In this document: piece by piece, positions 12,761 through 24,700 of the stretch
Layout: each line of letters begins with the position of its first letter
How positions within the stretch are numbered: position 1 is the first letter of the stretch
From: Acanthochlamys bracteata
Taxonomy: Eukaryota > Streptophyta > Magnoliopsida > Pandanales > Velloziaceae
Direction: 5' to 3'
Length of the DNA: 64,000 bases
Assembly (NCBI GenBank): GCA_019914995.1
Contig: CM034130.1
Span: 3,596,001-3,660,000 of the forward strand
Notes under the pieces: generated by a model
The model's database searches: none
Told to the model about the DNA's origin: nothing
The model's input: only the letters and a program-made list of their open reading frames with translations
Made by a program: the position numbers and the translations under genes

Positions 12761-15700
12761 TGATGAAAAATTCTTTTTAATCTTATTTTATCTTATTCTA
12801 ACTTATTTTCAATCCTCCAATATAATTATATATATATATATATTTCTTATAACATTAAATAAGAAAAATTTTAAATAAAAAAATATCTAATTCTAAAAAA
12901 AATATTCTAATATAGTTAAAATATTAAATATATGTTGATTCACGCCAACACATTTCCTTAAATTGGTATAACGATTTATCGATGACCAACTTGCTCATTG
13001 AGTCTACATGATCTTGCCATTAGTTTGATATGTCAGATCGGATTGGATCTGTCAATCTGAATCAGATTGGACAAATATGTTCACATTGAGTTGGACAAAA
13101 CCTTCTAAGTTGTGTCGGACTGTTGGTCCGAATTAGATTGGACAAATCTGTCAAAGTCGGGTTGGACAAAACTGTCATAGTCGGATCGGACTATCGGTCC
13201 GACTCAGGTTGGACAAATCTATTCATGTCAGGTTGGACAAATATGTCCAAATCAGGTTGAACAAAGCTGTCTAGGTCGGTTCAAACTTATCGGTTCGGGT
13301 CTGGTTGAACTGGTTCAGTTCATATTTGTTTGGTTCGGTCCGAGTCAAGTCTGATTCGGTTCTGAATCAAGTCTAAATCAAGTAGGTTTAAAGACTAGTC
13401 TTGATCAAGTCTGGTTCTGGTTCAGTTTGATTTAGTAGATTGGACTAAACAAAATCTGCTTGGTCTAGTTGGATCTATATCACATCTACTTGGGCTTATT
13501 CAGTCTTGATATAATCTGGTCTAGTCTGGTTCAATTGAACCCGATTTTGTTCAACTAAATTAGACTTGGTACAGTTTGATTCGGTTTGCATCAAGCCTGA
13601 TTTTTGACTCAGTTTTGGGTCAACTATAGTTCGTTCAGTCTGGTTTATATGTTTCTATGTTCCTATATGGGTCAACTTTTGAATTAAGCTGGATCAGCTC
13701 ACTCGATGTGGTTGGTCAAGTCGGTCCACCAAATTTGTTGATCTGGTTGGGTCTGGATCGTCTTGATCGGTCTTGTTGAAAATACAAGGATAATTTTGAT
13801 GATAACAAAGAATTAAAAACTATGATTTATATAAGACTAATAATCTGAAAATAAGTCTGCAGGATTAGACAAACAAAGATCATTTAATTTACAAAGCAGA
13901 CAAAAATGTAAACATCATCATACAAACCAACTATTATGCTACTACATACGATGTAGGACAAAGACACGGGATGAGGGATGCCACCCCACATCATCACGCC
14001 AACGCTCGATCGCTAAAGCGGGGACAGAGAACAAGATACGGGATGAGGATGCCATAGCTAAATAATAGCCAATCACATCTTTGCCATCAAGGGACAGAGA
14101 ACAACATATGGGATGAGAGGATGCAATAAATACATTACGATCAAAATTTGCTTGCCATCAAGCATATGCAGACTTCTGTTTGGGACAGACCCCATATGTT
14201 CAACCAAGCAACGAAGTTTTCCTTGCCTTCAAAAATCACTTGCAATCACAACGGATCAAGAACTTCAAATGTAAGATTTACAAAAGCAAAATCATCTTCA
14301 CTTTCACACAAAAGGAAGCTCAATAATCGAGGAAAGAAAGTCAAAAAATCCTTGATCACCAAGCGATCAACTCAGACCGATTTATTATGGACATACCATA
14401 TCAACTCATCACCACCGAGATTCAAATGAAGCTTAGCTGAATTAAGCACTCAACCGTTGGCGAAGAATTCAAATCTCTTCAACGATTTCAATGCAACAAA
14501 GACTTTGCACAAACACACCAAGAACCACCGACAACACCATTCCTTCTCTCGACGTGAAGAACCGAAAGCGCCAACAAAGAACGTTCCTCAATCGCTCCCG
14601 CACAGAAAAGATGTTCTATAAAAAAAGGAGTCACAAAGAACGAGAAAATGGTGTGGAGAAATAGAGAAAATAGGAGAGAAATAAAAGAAAATGTAGAGAG
14701 AGAATCCAAGCAAAACAGAGACATACAAGAACTCTACCACTCTACACAAAAAAAAAAAACCACCGCGGGTCACAAACTTGACTACTCCACACAAACAAAT
14801 CTTGCACGCAAATTATACCAAGAAATCTCTCAAAGAATCTCTCCGATCATCTCATCCAATCACCGATTAACCACTCAACATTCATGAGATAGATCCTGCA
14901 CTCAATACTTGTTTATTTTCTTGTAACTTATCACTTACGATTGTAAAGGTGGTCTTTGTATGCACCCATTAAGGAAAGCTCAGTAGAGCTTGGTGTAAGC
15001 TCTTAGACCTTGTAATAGAGCTAGCAAATCACCCCGGGGAGACAAACGTGTTCAGAGGTCAGTAGGGGTTGTCTTAGCGCGAAGAAACCCTAGAGTATGT
15101 GTGCTTGGCGAAGCACTTCGCGCTCTAGGTGTATTTGTAGCTTATTAAAGGTCTAGTGAAGCTTTGGCTCTCTTGATAGAGCGACCGTGGATGTAGGCAA
15201 AGGGATTTTGCCGAACCACGTTAAATACCCTGAGCACTACTTTTTGTTACTTCAGTTAGTAAACACACTAACTCTTACATACGTAGGTTCAAAGATTGAC
15301 ACAAATGGGTTGTTAGCTCTCTCTGCCAAGAGGGATAACAAACTTAATGAAAATTTTTATAGACTAACTCAATTCACCCCTCCCCTCTTGAGTTGATCTT
15401 GCAGGAATATCTAACAGGTCTGGTTCAACTAAACCGGTATGGTGAGTCAAACAGATCGGTTTGATGTGTATGGCCTGGTCTGTTCAGTTCGATTGAATAA
15501 ATCTAGCAGCGACAAGTAAGAGGCCGGTAACGGGCAGTGGTAGGAGCGAGCAGCGGTGAGGCCGGGTGGGTTGAAGACGACGACAATAATAATTTCAATA
15601 CTTAATCGATCTAGCCTAAGTCCGGTCCAATTGGTCCGTTGGCTTGTGGCATCGGACGAGACAACGGGCGAGATCGTGATCAATGTTGTGAGCTAGCAAC

Positions 15701-17096
15701 GAGGAGCGTGATGCAACGGTAGTCAGCAACTCAACAGCAGCGAGTCGGCGACGACACCTAAGATCAGACACCTGAGATCAGACCCTTGATCTATACGATC
15801 AGATCAATGCAGTGAGAGTGGACTTCAACAACGATCGGCGAGCGGCTTCGTTCTCTTCCAACAGCGGCGGCGGATCTGTGTGAAATCGGGCAACAGTGAT
15901 TAGTTGACAGTCTCACGGTGGTGTTGGTATGGCGACAAGCAGCACTGGCTATGGCAGGAGGTCCGATCGAACCGTTGATCAGCCAAGCAGCGGCGAGATC
16001 GGGTCGGTGGTAACAATGGGGTTGATCGAGGCCGGAGACGTCAGCAATGGCGAGGCTAAGGCGGATTTAGTGATTTGGAACCGGTGGTCGTAGCAATGAC
16101 AATCAAAAAAATCTCGGTGGAGATCAACCATTTCAGGTGCGGAGCGAATGATCCAGTGAGGACAGCAGCGACATTAAGAGAGATCGAGCAGCACTCCAGC
16201 AACTGTGATGAGTCTGATCAGTACAAGAGAGCAGTATCCAAACTGCGGCGTCGACGAACGGCGAATCGAATGGCAGCGACGTTAGATCTGGCGAGAAGCA
16301 GTGCCAATGGCGTTACTCGCGGCAAAGCAGCAACGACGATAGTAGACCCGATTTTCAGAAGTAGTGGCGGCGACAACAGCAGAAATTGTGCCGTCGAGAT
16401 CACGCCCGAGATTGCGACGGCAACGATGGAGTTGATCGAAGACGATCTGTAGAACGGTTGGAGATTAAGATGGCAGTGATGTATCGGTGGTTTGAATCAC
16501 GCTGCAAGAGAGCAACAGTTAGGCGGCAGCGAGACTGGTGGATTTGACAGCTAAGTCCAATTTGTGGCAGTAAAGAGGTGATCCGGTGTTAAATTGAAGA
16601 TCTGGTGCGGCGGAGGCAACAAATAGAAGAGTTGGCATAGGCAGCAGGCGGAAGTAGAGGAAATCTAATGAAGGCGCGGTAGGGTAAGGATTTTTTTACT
16701 TTTAAAGATTTCAAATTCGATCATCAAATTTGATGGTCGAACTTTCTTACCGTTATAATCATACTTCTACGATCGCAATGGATAATCTAATCAAACTCTG
16801 CTCGTAGTAGTCGTTATCTCCACGAAAACGGTGGGCAAATTTAAAATTTTTGCTCTGATATTATGATGAAAAATTCTTTTCAATTTTATTCTATCTTATT
16901 CTAACTTATTCTTCAATCTTTCAATACAATTATATATATATATATATATAGACTTTTTATAATACTAATAAGAAGAGTTCTAAATAAGTAAAAAAATTTA
17001 ATCTTAAAAGAATTTTAAATAAACAAAATATCTAATTCTAAAAAAAAGTATTTTAATATATTTAAAATATTAGATAGATGTTGACATATGCCAATA
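12761..17096 (-). mobile_element. Old LTR retrotransposon fossil (probably copia-type, non-coding)
   Basis: Direct repeats at 12761-12950 and 16864-17096 share TGATGAAAAATTC, a TA-rich tract and a GTTGA...GCCAA end, and are the two LTRs. Five-base duplications ATATT flank the whole (12756-12760 and 17097-17101). Read on the minus strand, the right-hand LTR is followed at 16863-16852 by TAATATCAGAGC, close to the initiator-Met tRNA primer site used by many plant elements, and a purine stretch (AAGGAAATG) precedes the left-hand LTR. The interior shows no recognisable gag or pol. It holds degenerate GGTTGGACAAATCTGTC-like repeats (13.0-13.8 kb) and a GC-richer arginine/serine-codon-like stretch (15.45-16.7 kb). 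It is old, visibly diverged, and interrupted by a solo LTR. Confidence -1.
13774..15416 (-). mobile_element. Solo LTR (1.64 kb) nested inside the older LTR fossil
   Basis: The segment begins TGTTGAAAATACAAGG and ends ATATCTAACA. It is bounded on both sides by the same five bases GGTCT (13769-13773 and 15417-15421), the target duplication of an LTR element. No second LTR or interior is present, so it is a solo LTR left by LTR-LTR recombination. Its length fits the long LTRs of SIRE-like copia elements, but the family is inferred. Within it, three loose tandem copies of a GGGACAGAGAACAA...GGGATGAG unit lie at about 13950-14130. It is younger than the element it entered. Strand is uncertain. Confidence -1.
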
Positions 17097-17914
17097 ATAT
17101 TCACTAACAAAATTCTATTGGTTTTTCTGTTGGTCCCACTAGTAACTTCGTTAGCTGATAAGTTTTGTTTGTGTTTCGTGTTTTGGTTTACGAGTCCCAG
17201 CGATCTCGATGGGGCAATAAAATCTAGTTCTCCTCCTAAAAGCTCAACGGAATTAGGTGAATAGAGAGAGGAACAGTGTGTTTGGAGAGAGAAAGAGTTC
17301 TATAGAGAGAGTGAGAGAAGGAGAAAATTGGTTCCAAATTTTCAACCGAGCGATTTCAGAAAATTTGTGTTTCTGTGAATTTTTGATGGTTGATGGTGAG
17401 AGCTAGCTCGACTATTTTAGCTATAGTTGCGTCTTATGGAAATTTAGTTTGATTCTTGAAATTGATTATTGATCTAGATGATTGACATTCTGAGAGATTT
17501 ATGAGCTCTTTTCTGTATGAAATTTATTTTGCTTATCTTTGTTGTTGAAATTGTAGTTTGTTTGAAGAAAAAATTTTATTTGGTGAGGACTACGGTACTT
17601 CACGTTCGACACGATCAGGTAGCTGGGTATGGAAGGTTCTATTGGTAGTTTGAATTTGTTTGTTTTCCCAAATTTCCTTTGGAATTTAAATTTAATATCT
17701 GAGATTTTAGGGCTTCTGTAGCAATTTGAGGAATCTAGTACCCCAAGTCAGGAGTTTTAATTTATGAAATCCTCCTTCGGTTCTGTTCCATTCTGATTTG
17801 AAAAGTTAGGGCCTCTGTAGTTGGCTTTTCTCAAAGTGTGACCCTTTCCTTTTTGAAGTTAAATTTGGGCTTCTTCTAGTGCTTGTCTAATTTGTGCGTT
17901 TTGGAAATCTGATC

Positions 17915-18345
17915 TTTGTTGTAGTTAAAGCTAGAATTTGAGTTCTATGAATTTGGGCAAGGGCTAGCATGTTACTTTCAGGCGATCAACAAGATGAGAA
18001 TGTTTGTTTGCTCTAAAATGTTGGTCTGAATGTTGCAAATACCTAGAAGTAACTGGTCTTATTATAGTTTGGTTTGCTCTAAAACCTTGGTTGTATCCGG
18101 AATTTGTGTAGCATACTAGCAGGTGAAAATGACTTGGAAGTCTGATTTTGTTTTGAAATTAAAACTAGAATTTGGGTGACTGTGTGTTTCGTCGGTGTCT
18201 TAGCATGCTACTTTCAAGTGACCAACAAGATGAGAATGTTTAGGTCTGAATGCTGCAATGTTACTGAGAAGTGACTGGTCTTTTTATAGTTTGGTATGCT
18301 CTAGAATGTTAATTGTTACTGGAATTTGGGTAGCATACTAATTTC
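17915..18345. repeat. Diverged tandem duplication in the leader intron, about 236-bp period
   Basis: Two successive units share, in order, CTAGAATTTG, AGCATG.TACTTTCA, CAACAAGATGAGAATGTTT, a TGACTGGTCTT-like block, ATAGTTTGGT, and GTAGCATACTA. The first is at roughly 17929-18122 and the second at 18166-18342. They are clearly diverged, so the duplication is not recent. Confidence -1.
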
Positions 18346-18486
18346 CAAGATTCGTATGTGCTATTGCCTTCTGCCAAACATGTTGTTTGGTTTAAAAGGT
18401 TCAGCTTGGTTCCTCATTCTGCTTACTCTTTTAAGCTGAATCTTGATTCATCTGGTCTCATACATTTTTGTTTCTTACAGTAGTGC

Positions 18487-18588
18487 ATGAGGGACCTGGA
18501 ACTTGCATTTTGTGCAGATACATTCAACTTTCTTCCTGAAGGAAGTTGGAAGATCTTGAAATCGTTCTTTGTGCATGAAAGTTGCTAG
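18487..18588 (+). CDS. Upstream ORF 1 (33 codons) in the SEUSS-LIKE leader
   Basis: In the second leader exon an ATG at 18487 opens a 33-codon frame (beginning MRDLELAFCAD) that ends in TAG at 18586-18588, well before the main start at 18715. If the leader is transcribed as inferred, it could lower initiation at the main ORF. There is no evidence that the peptide itself matters. Comparison with related genes would be needed to judge conservation. Confidence -1.
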   Translation: MRDLELAFCADTFNFLPEGSWKILKSFFVHESC

Positions 18589-18619
18589 AAGCTCGAAGAA
18601 GGAATATTATTCTGTCTAG
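18575..18619 (+). CDS. Upstream ORF 2 (14 codons) overlapping uORF 1
   Basis: A second ATG at 18575 in another frame opens 14 codons (MKVARSSKKEYYSV) ending in TAG at 18617-18619. It overlaps the end of the first upstream ORF, so ribosomes leaving either frame would have to re-initiate to reach 18715. Confidence -1.
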   Translation: MKVARSSKKEYYSV

Positions 18620-18714
18620 TTGAAGAGCGAATTGTTTGTAGCGCTCTGTCATCGCAAAACCATCTGGAATCCAGCATCCAGCTAGGGGCTGCTGCCCCGT
18701 TGGCAGGCCAGTCT

Positions 18715-21700
18715 ATGGTAAGGGGAGGTGGGGGCCTGTGCCAGTCCTCTGCATTTGGTATCATTTATCAGTGTGATGGACAAGAGGCTGTGCAGGTGAA
18801 TTCTATATCAGGGCCTGGAACTGTAATTGGTCCTTCATCAGCTGGCATGAACCAGGGCGTCCGCAACAGTACTGCCAATTCGTCTGGGCCTAGCATTGGA
18901 GGGAGCTCCTTGGTCACAGATGCTAACTCTGCACTCTCTGGGGGGCCAAAGTTGCAGCGGAGTGCCAGCATTAATACAGAGTCCTATATGCGTCTTCCTT
19001 CTTCACCCTTGTCTTTCACATCAAATAATGTATCAGGCTCTTCCCTTGCTGATGGCTCCTGCATTGTGCAGCAGAACTCGCACGGAGATCAGATGCAGAA
19101 GCAAGGAGCATCTAGTGTAACATCACAATTGACGTCACAGGATCCAGGTAGCTTAATGCATACCCAGAAGAGAGCAAGGATCGACCTGAGACAGGGAGAT
19201 ATGCTTCAGCAGTTCCTTCAAAGGCAGGATTCGATGTTGTTTCAGGCGCATGCAAACCCACAGCTGGAGGCCTTCATCCAGCAGCAGAGATTAGCACAAC
19301 AGAGACAGCAGCAGCAACTTCTGCAGTCTTTGCCACCCATGCAGCGTGCCCAGATGCAGCAACAACAACAGCTAAGGCAACAACTGCACCAGGCCATGCA
19401 GCCAGCATATCCTGTCAAGCGCCCAATTGACAGTGGAATTTGTGCTCGCCGGCTTATGCAGTATATGTACCACCAGCGTCTTGGACGTCCTGTAAGTTCT
19501 TTTGTCTACTGGAAAACTTGTGTACAACACGTGCTTTTTAAAAATTTACTCTCATGGCTTTGTTGAGCGGCCACGTTGACACTTTTATACTTTTTTGTTT
19601 CTTAATATAGGAAAACTCTATATTATACTGGAAAAAGTTTGTGGCAGAATACTTTGCCCCAAGAGCGCGGAAAAAGTGGTGTCTGTCAATGTATGATAGT
19701 GACAAAAGCAATGCACTTACCCTTTTTCCTCAAGCATCCATGGTTAGTTTCAATTCACCCTAGTAACTGCCCCTTTGTAGTTAGTAGCTTGTGATTGCAT
19801 AAAGAACAAGTTCTCATTCATTATGATGTGCATGGGAAGCATGCATAAAGGTTCAATACTATTTTGTGCTTTTACTTAGTTATAATTTTAATATTGTACC
19901 ACCATTTTATCTTGACAAATTCTATCGAAGGTAACCTTGAATATCATTTGTAGTTATCATAAGCAAAACGGTTTACCTGAAAGTTGAAAGTTATGCCATG
20001 AACTTGAATTTTGTATGTTAATGGTAGTGAAATAGTTTTAGTGTGTCATGCATCCATTTGTAAGCAAGAATGTCTATCTCTACGCCTATGTTGCTGTGGC
20101 ATATGTACTAGCCTACCATGCATAACTGGTTCTTATAATGTACTAGGTATTTCATTTACTTCCTTTTCCACTTGTTGTTGCAGGATGCGTGGCACTGTGA
20201 AGTTTGTGGTTCAAAGTCTGGAAAAGGATTTGGTAAGGATGTGTATTATTGCATATATAGACTTCTAAAATCTGTCCAATCAGGTCCAAATTTCAATAAC
20301 ATCAACTCTTTTCATCATGCTTGCATATGTAGACTTGTTTGAATATGTTTACAGATCATCTTCATAGTTAAATGAATAATAGCAGTAACTTTTGTTTCTT
20401 TTGTTTTGTTGGAAATTGTTGAAATTAACAAATTTTAATGAAGATAGGCAATATAATTGAAAGTTTGTTATGATTAAACTGATTTTGGAGATGGAGGTAC
20501 CTATGTTTTTCAAATAAAAGTCAAAACCTTCAAGAACTTAAGTAGAAACATTAAAAGTTTAAATATGTCGTGGATTTGTGCTTTAAGAGACAAACTTCTA
20601 AGTGCATGTCTCTGTAGATTGTTTGTGTGATTTTTGCGGAGATTTATATATCTCTTCTCCAATTAACTCCATCGATTTAGGACCTGAAATGTTGACTGTA
20701 AGTTGTGCATATTGGCAAAATGATAGAAATGATTTTTAGTTTATCTGATAGATCTTTAAATTGGAATTGGAGCTTCTTGTTTATTCAAACCTACAGGCCA
20801 ATTTGCATGTTTCTGTGTCCTACATATCATCTGTAACTTGACTGGCTGTTGGAGCTGTCAGAATAACTGTGCAAGTTTTACTTATTTTCATTTTGATAGA
20901 TCAGTAGTTATATTGAAGATATTTGTTTTTGACATTGTGATTGACTGAACAGGTAGTAATGGTTTGGGATTTGCTAGTTTAGAACTTTATTTATTTAAAT
21001 AAAACCATCTTGCGTAGTTGAAAGAAAAGAACAACAAACCACATATTGTAGATCAAAGTCTTTGTTTCACAGGTTTTAGGTGTTGGATGCCTATAAGCAA
21101 TATATGGAAAAAATTCAAAACTTTAAGAAAGAAGGCTGTAATGGAGGTGTTCCTACTTGTTTAACTCGCAAGATTTACAAGAGGTTTTAGCAAAAACTGT
21201 TGATGTCTCCTATAAGGTTTCCATTCTATGACATCTTTGAGTCACAAAAAGAAATGTTAACAAGGATATAGTACTCAATATCATTATTTACATTCATCTG
21301 AAGCCGATTGTGTTAAAAACATTAGTTGACCTCCATATATGTTGCATTATTCAAAAACTGGAATTCAAGTTGGGTATGGTTCAGGATACTTGTTGGAAGC
21401 AATTAAGGATAGCTGTAGTAGGAGAGAAAAATACATTAACTTGGAATATTTGACTATGATCTGTAATATGTATATCTCATAACTTTTAGGCTTCCTGGAA
21501 TAATCTGAGGTCACGATATAGCTGAACCATTGGTAAGATACTTGCAAATAAAACATGTTCATTAGTTTTGAGCTGAACTCAAATATTCAGATATAGAAAG
21601 TTTACTTAGCTGTATTGCTATTTTCTCTGGTAAAGGTTCTGTTTTAGGAGCGCCATCGATTACATTTCTTCACCTATATAGAAGGAATTTCTTTTATGTA

Positions 21701-24700
21701 TTGGTCTACTATACGTTCTACACCCTTGATCTTAGGTTTAGCGTGGAATGAGCACCAAGTCTGATAAATTTTGAAAAGACAAATTCCAGAAAGGAATCAT
21801 GTTCCGAAGAATGCGCCATTTATTGTTTTTGGAATGGAGCGTCATTTAGTGTGAAATTCGGGTCAATTCATTGTGATGGAGCTATAAGGATACAATATTT
21901 ATAATAAATTGGTTAAAGAAATGGGTAAGGGCATGGCAGCTTGGATTTAAAAAAAAATTTTAAAACTTTTTCTTTAAAAAGTTCTTTTCATAATGATGTC
22001 TGTGATGTAGCAGATTTTAGTGCGCCGTTCTGCTTTAGATCTAGGTTGCTTTGATGTTATTGCTCTGGTTAAGGTTTGTCAAGGATTTAGGTCCTAAGCA
22101 CCATGTCACCAAAGAAATTATAATTCAACAGAACACTATGCAGCTATTGAGTTGTTGTGGCGCTTCCAAAACGTTCTCTCCTTTTTATTGCTTTTGTTCT
22201 TCTTGTTGGCTGTTTTCCACATCGTGCTTGTGTCTGGTAAACTATCCTGTTATAATTGAATATTGTGATTTAATCTTCATAGATTCAGTCTGTCTAAATG
22301 TTAGTCAAGCAAGAGATAGGTATAAGAATTGTACTTTCTAAATTTACGATAAAAAGACTTCCCCTCAGTTTCTTGTATTGTAAGACGTTAAGAACGTCAT
22401 TTAGCTTTTGCATACCAAAAGTCTCTGATGCTAACTCCTGCTTTCTTTAAGAGGCGAGACTGTAGTTTACTGCTGTTTGTTACTTAGTTTTTTTTATGTT
22501 TGGCTTGAAGTTACTGAAGTTCTCATGCTTCAACAAGTTGCTGAAATTGACTTCATATTTTTTTCGTATATCTAGTTATCTTTTTTTTTCCTGTTTTGGT
22601 ATCAGAGGCTACGAGTGAAGTACTTCCTAGACTCAAGCAAATCAACTTTGATAGTGGAGTTATTGATGAGCTTTTGTTTCTTGATGGACCAAGTGAGTTT
22701 CGGCTTCCGTCAGGATTGATGGTCTTGGAGTATGTAAAAGCTGCCCAGGAGACTGTCTATGACCAGCTACGTGTCATTCATAAGGGTCATCTTCGGATAG
22801 TCTTCACTGCAGAATTGAAGGTTTACATTAGAAGTTACATGAAAAATTTGCTAACACTTCACTTTTAGAAGTGTATGTCATTTTGTAATTCTTATAGTGC
22901 TGCTTATTTTTCAGATATTGTCTTGGGAGTTCTGTATTCGGCATCATGAGGAATTCTATTCCCGTAGATCCTTGGCACCTCAGGTATGTTAAGTTCTTGC
23001 TGAAAATGAAAAGATTCTCTTGAGAAAATTGGAAGTGCCGAATAACGAAAATGCAGTTAGCCTACTGAGAGGAGTCCCTACCTAATGCCTATTGACATGA
23101 CTTCTCAGTTCTGTCGATTGTATCTGTTTCTTCTGTCCAGTATATAAAACCTTTCTTAAAGTGGGTTATGCCAGTCAGTCTTGTGGATGATCATCTATGT
23201 AGTTGTTTAAGTCATTCAGATGATTATAAATATTGTACTGGTAATTGGTTTTGGAATATTTTTTGTCCTTAAAATTGAATTAGTTCTTTTTTGTGTACCC
23301 AACATCATTTTTTGAAACTTAATGATCATCCTGCCTGCTAGTGTGTGTTAGCTTTGCCCTTTTTTTTGTTTTGGTGTTCATGATTTATTAATAATCCTCT
23401 TTGGGCACTATACTAATCTGTTCCACTTTATTCAGACTGGACTCTCTGTTGGTTAGGTGAATTCAGTATATGTTCAAAAGTATCTATCTTTAGGTGTCTT
23501 CATCATTGTCTGATTATACTGTAGTTCTGATTGTCTAACCAAAGAATATATCCAGGTAAACCAGTTGTTGCAAGCTGCAAACAAATATCAAAATGCTTTG
23601 AATGAGAGTGGATCATTTGGTCTTTCACCTGAAGACTTGCAGTCTAGCTGCAGCACGTAAGAGCAGTAATTATTGGAGTTTTGTCTCATACTTGATGAAA
23701 GTTATTTTGCATAAGGCATGGCAGTTATTTCACAAAATCTACGGTAGTCTATATTAAATTTAATTTTAATGATGCCATTAGAAAGGGAATCGGCCCTGGG
23801 ATATTCTTTATGGTTAATAACGTTCTACCTCTATTTTTCACCACTTGTTCATGTTCAATACATATGCCTAGTGTGAATCTCAACATTAATTCACCCACTC
23901 TCTCTTTATAGAGAACATTTTGTTTCCAAATTATGCAGCTGTTACCCTCCTATTGCCAATAGGTTTGTACGTCCATGCTGTTAGACCTGATTATGAACAT
24001 TGTCAAGTTTAAACATTTTGGTAAATAAAAGGCAGCTTGGTTACAACTTACAAGCTATCATAATTACATGAATTTGGTTTAGTTATCTTAACTCTCAGTG
24101 CCTGTCTTGTTGACCGACTCTTGATTTTTTATTTATAGACCTTGAGTCTTCATTTAATTGCTATTCATATCCTTTTGTCATTTATTTATTGCTCAAACAT
24201 CATTGATCTTGTGTTGATATTTATTACCAATATATCTTATTAACAATTCTATCCAAACCAACCTATTCGAACTTCCACTATAAGTCATAACTGCTCTAGC
24301 CTCTGTTGCAGAGGCAATGCCTGACTTTAGTGCTTGTTTTGGTGACCAGACTTCCTGATTTTTTATTTTTGAACCTCAACTGTTCATTTAGTCGCCAGTC
24401 ATATTATTGCCAACACTTGATTGGTCCTGTTTTGATTTGTTACCCGTATATCTTACTAAAAATTTTATCAAAAGCAACCTATACGAAGTTACTTCTCAAC
24501 TGTAAATTATTAGTCATCTAGCCCCTGTTTCAGAGGCAATGTTCTGTGGAGCTCTACTACCCAATTTTATTTGCCCGTACATAATTCGTACGTAGGCAGA
24601 TGTCTTACATGTCAGTTGAGCATTAGCTGCTGTGTGAAGCATTTACTAGGTATGCCACCTTAGGCTCAAGAAGTGCGGCATGAAGCCTAAATCAAAATAT

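Larger units (their letters stand above)
17220..18714 (+). promoter_or_regulatory. 5' leader of the SEUSS-LIKE gene with a probable leader intron
   Basis: A GA-rich stretch (about 17260-17340) typical of plant leaders is followed by a donor TGATG/GTGAGA at 17395/17396 and an acceptor TTCTTACAG at 18480, giving a leader intron of about 1085 bp. The second leader exon (18481-18714) contains two overlapping short upstream ORFs. The transcription start is not visible and its position is an estimate. An alternative leader donor exists near 17618. Confidence -1.

Noticed and set aside
14148-14887. Several frames of 68-93 codons on both strands
   Set aside because: All fall within the solo LTR and lack any recognisable domain.
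16075-16452. A 125-codon frame inside the LTR fossil
   Set aside because: It lies in the non-coding GC-richer interior of the element, shows no known domain, and the opposite strand is open as well.
18700-18714. An earlier SLK start at TTG 18700
   Set aside because: TTG is not a normal start in plant nuclear genes. The ATG at 18715 gives an N-terminus that fits the family.
22051-22341. A 96-codon frame in SLK intron 3
   Set aside because: No domain and no splice sites in phase with the SLK exons. It lies in a long intron of average composition.
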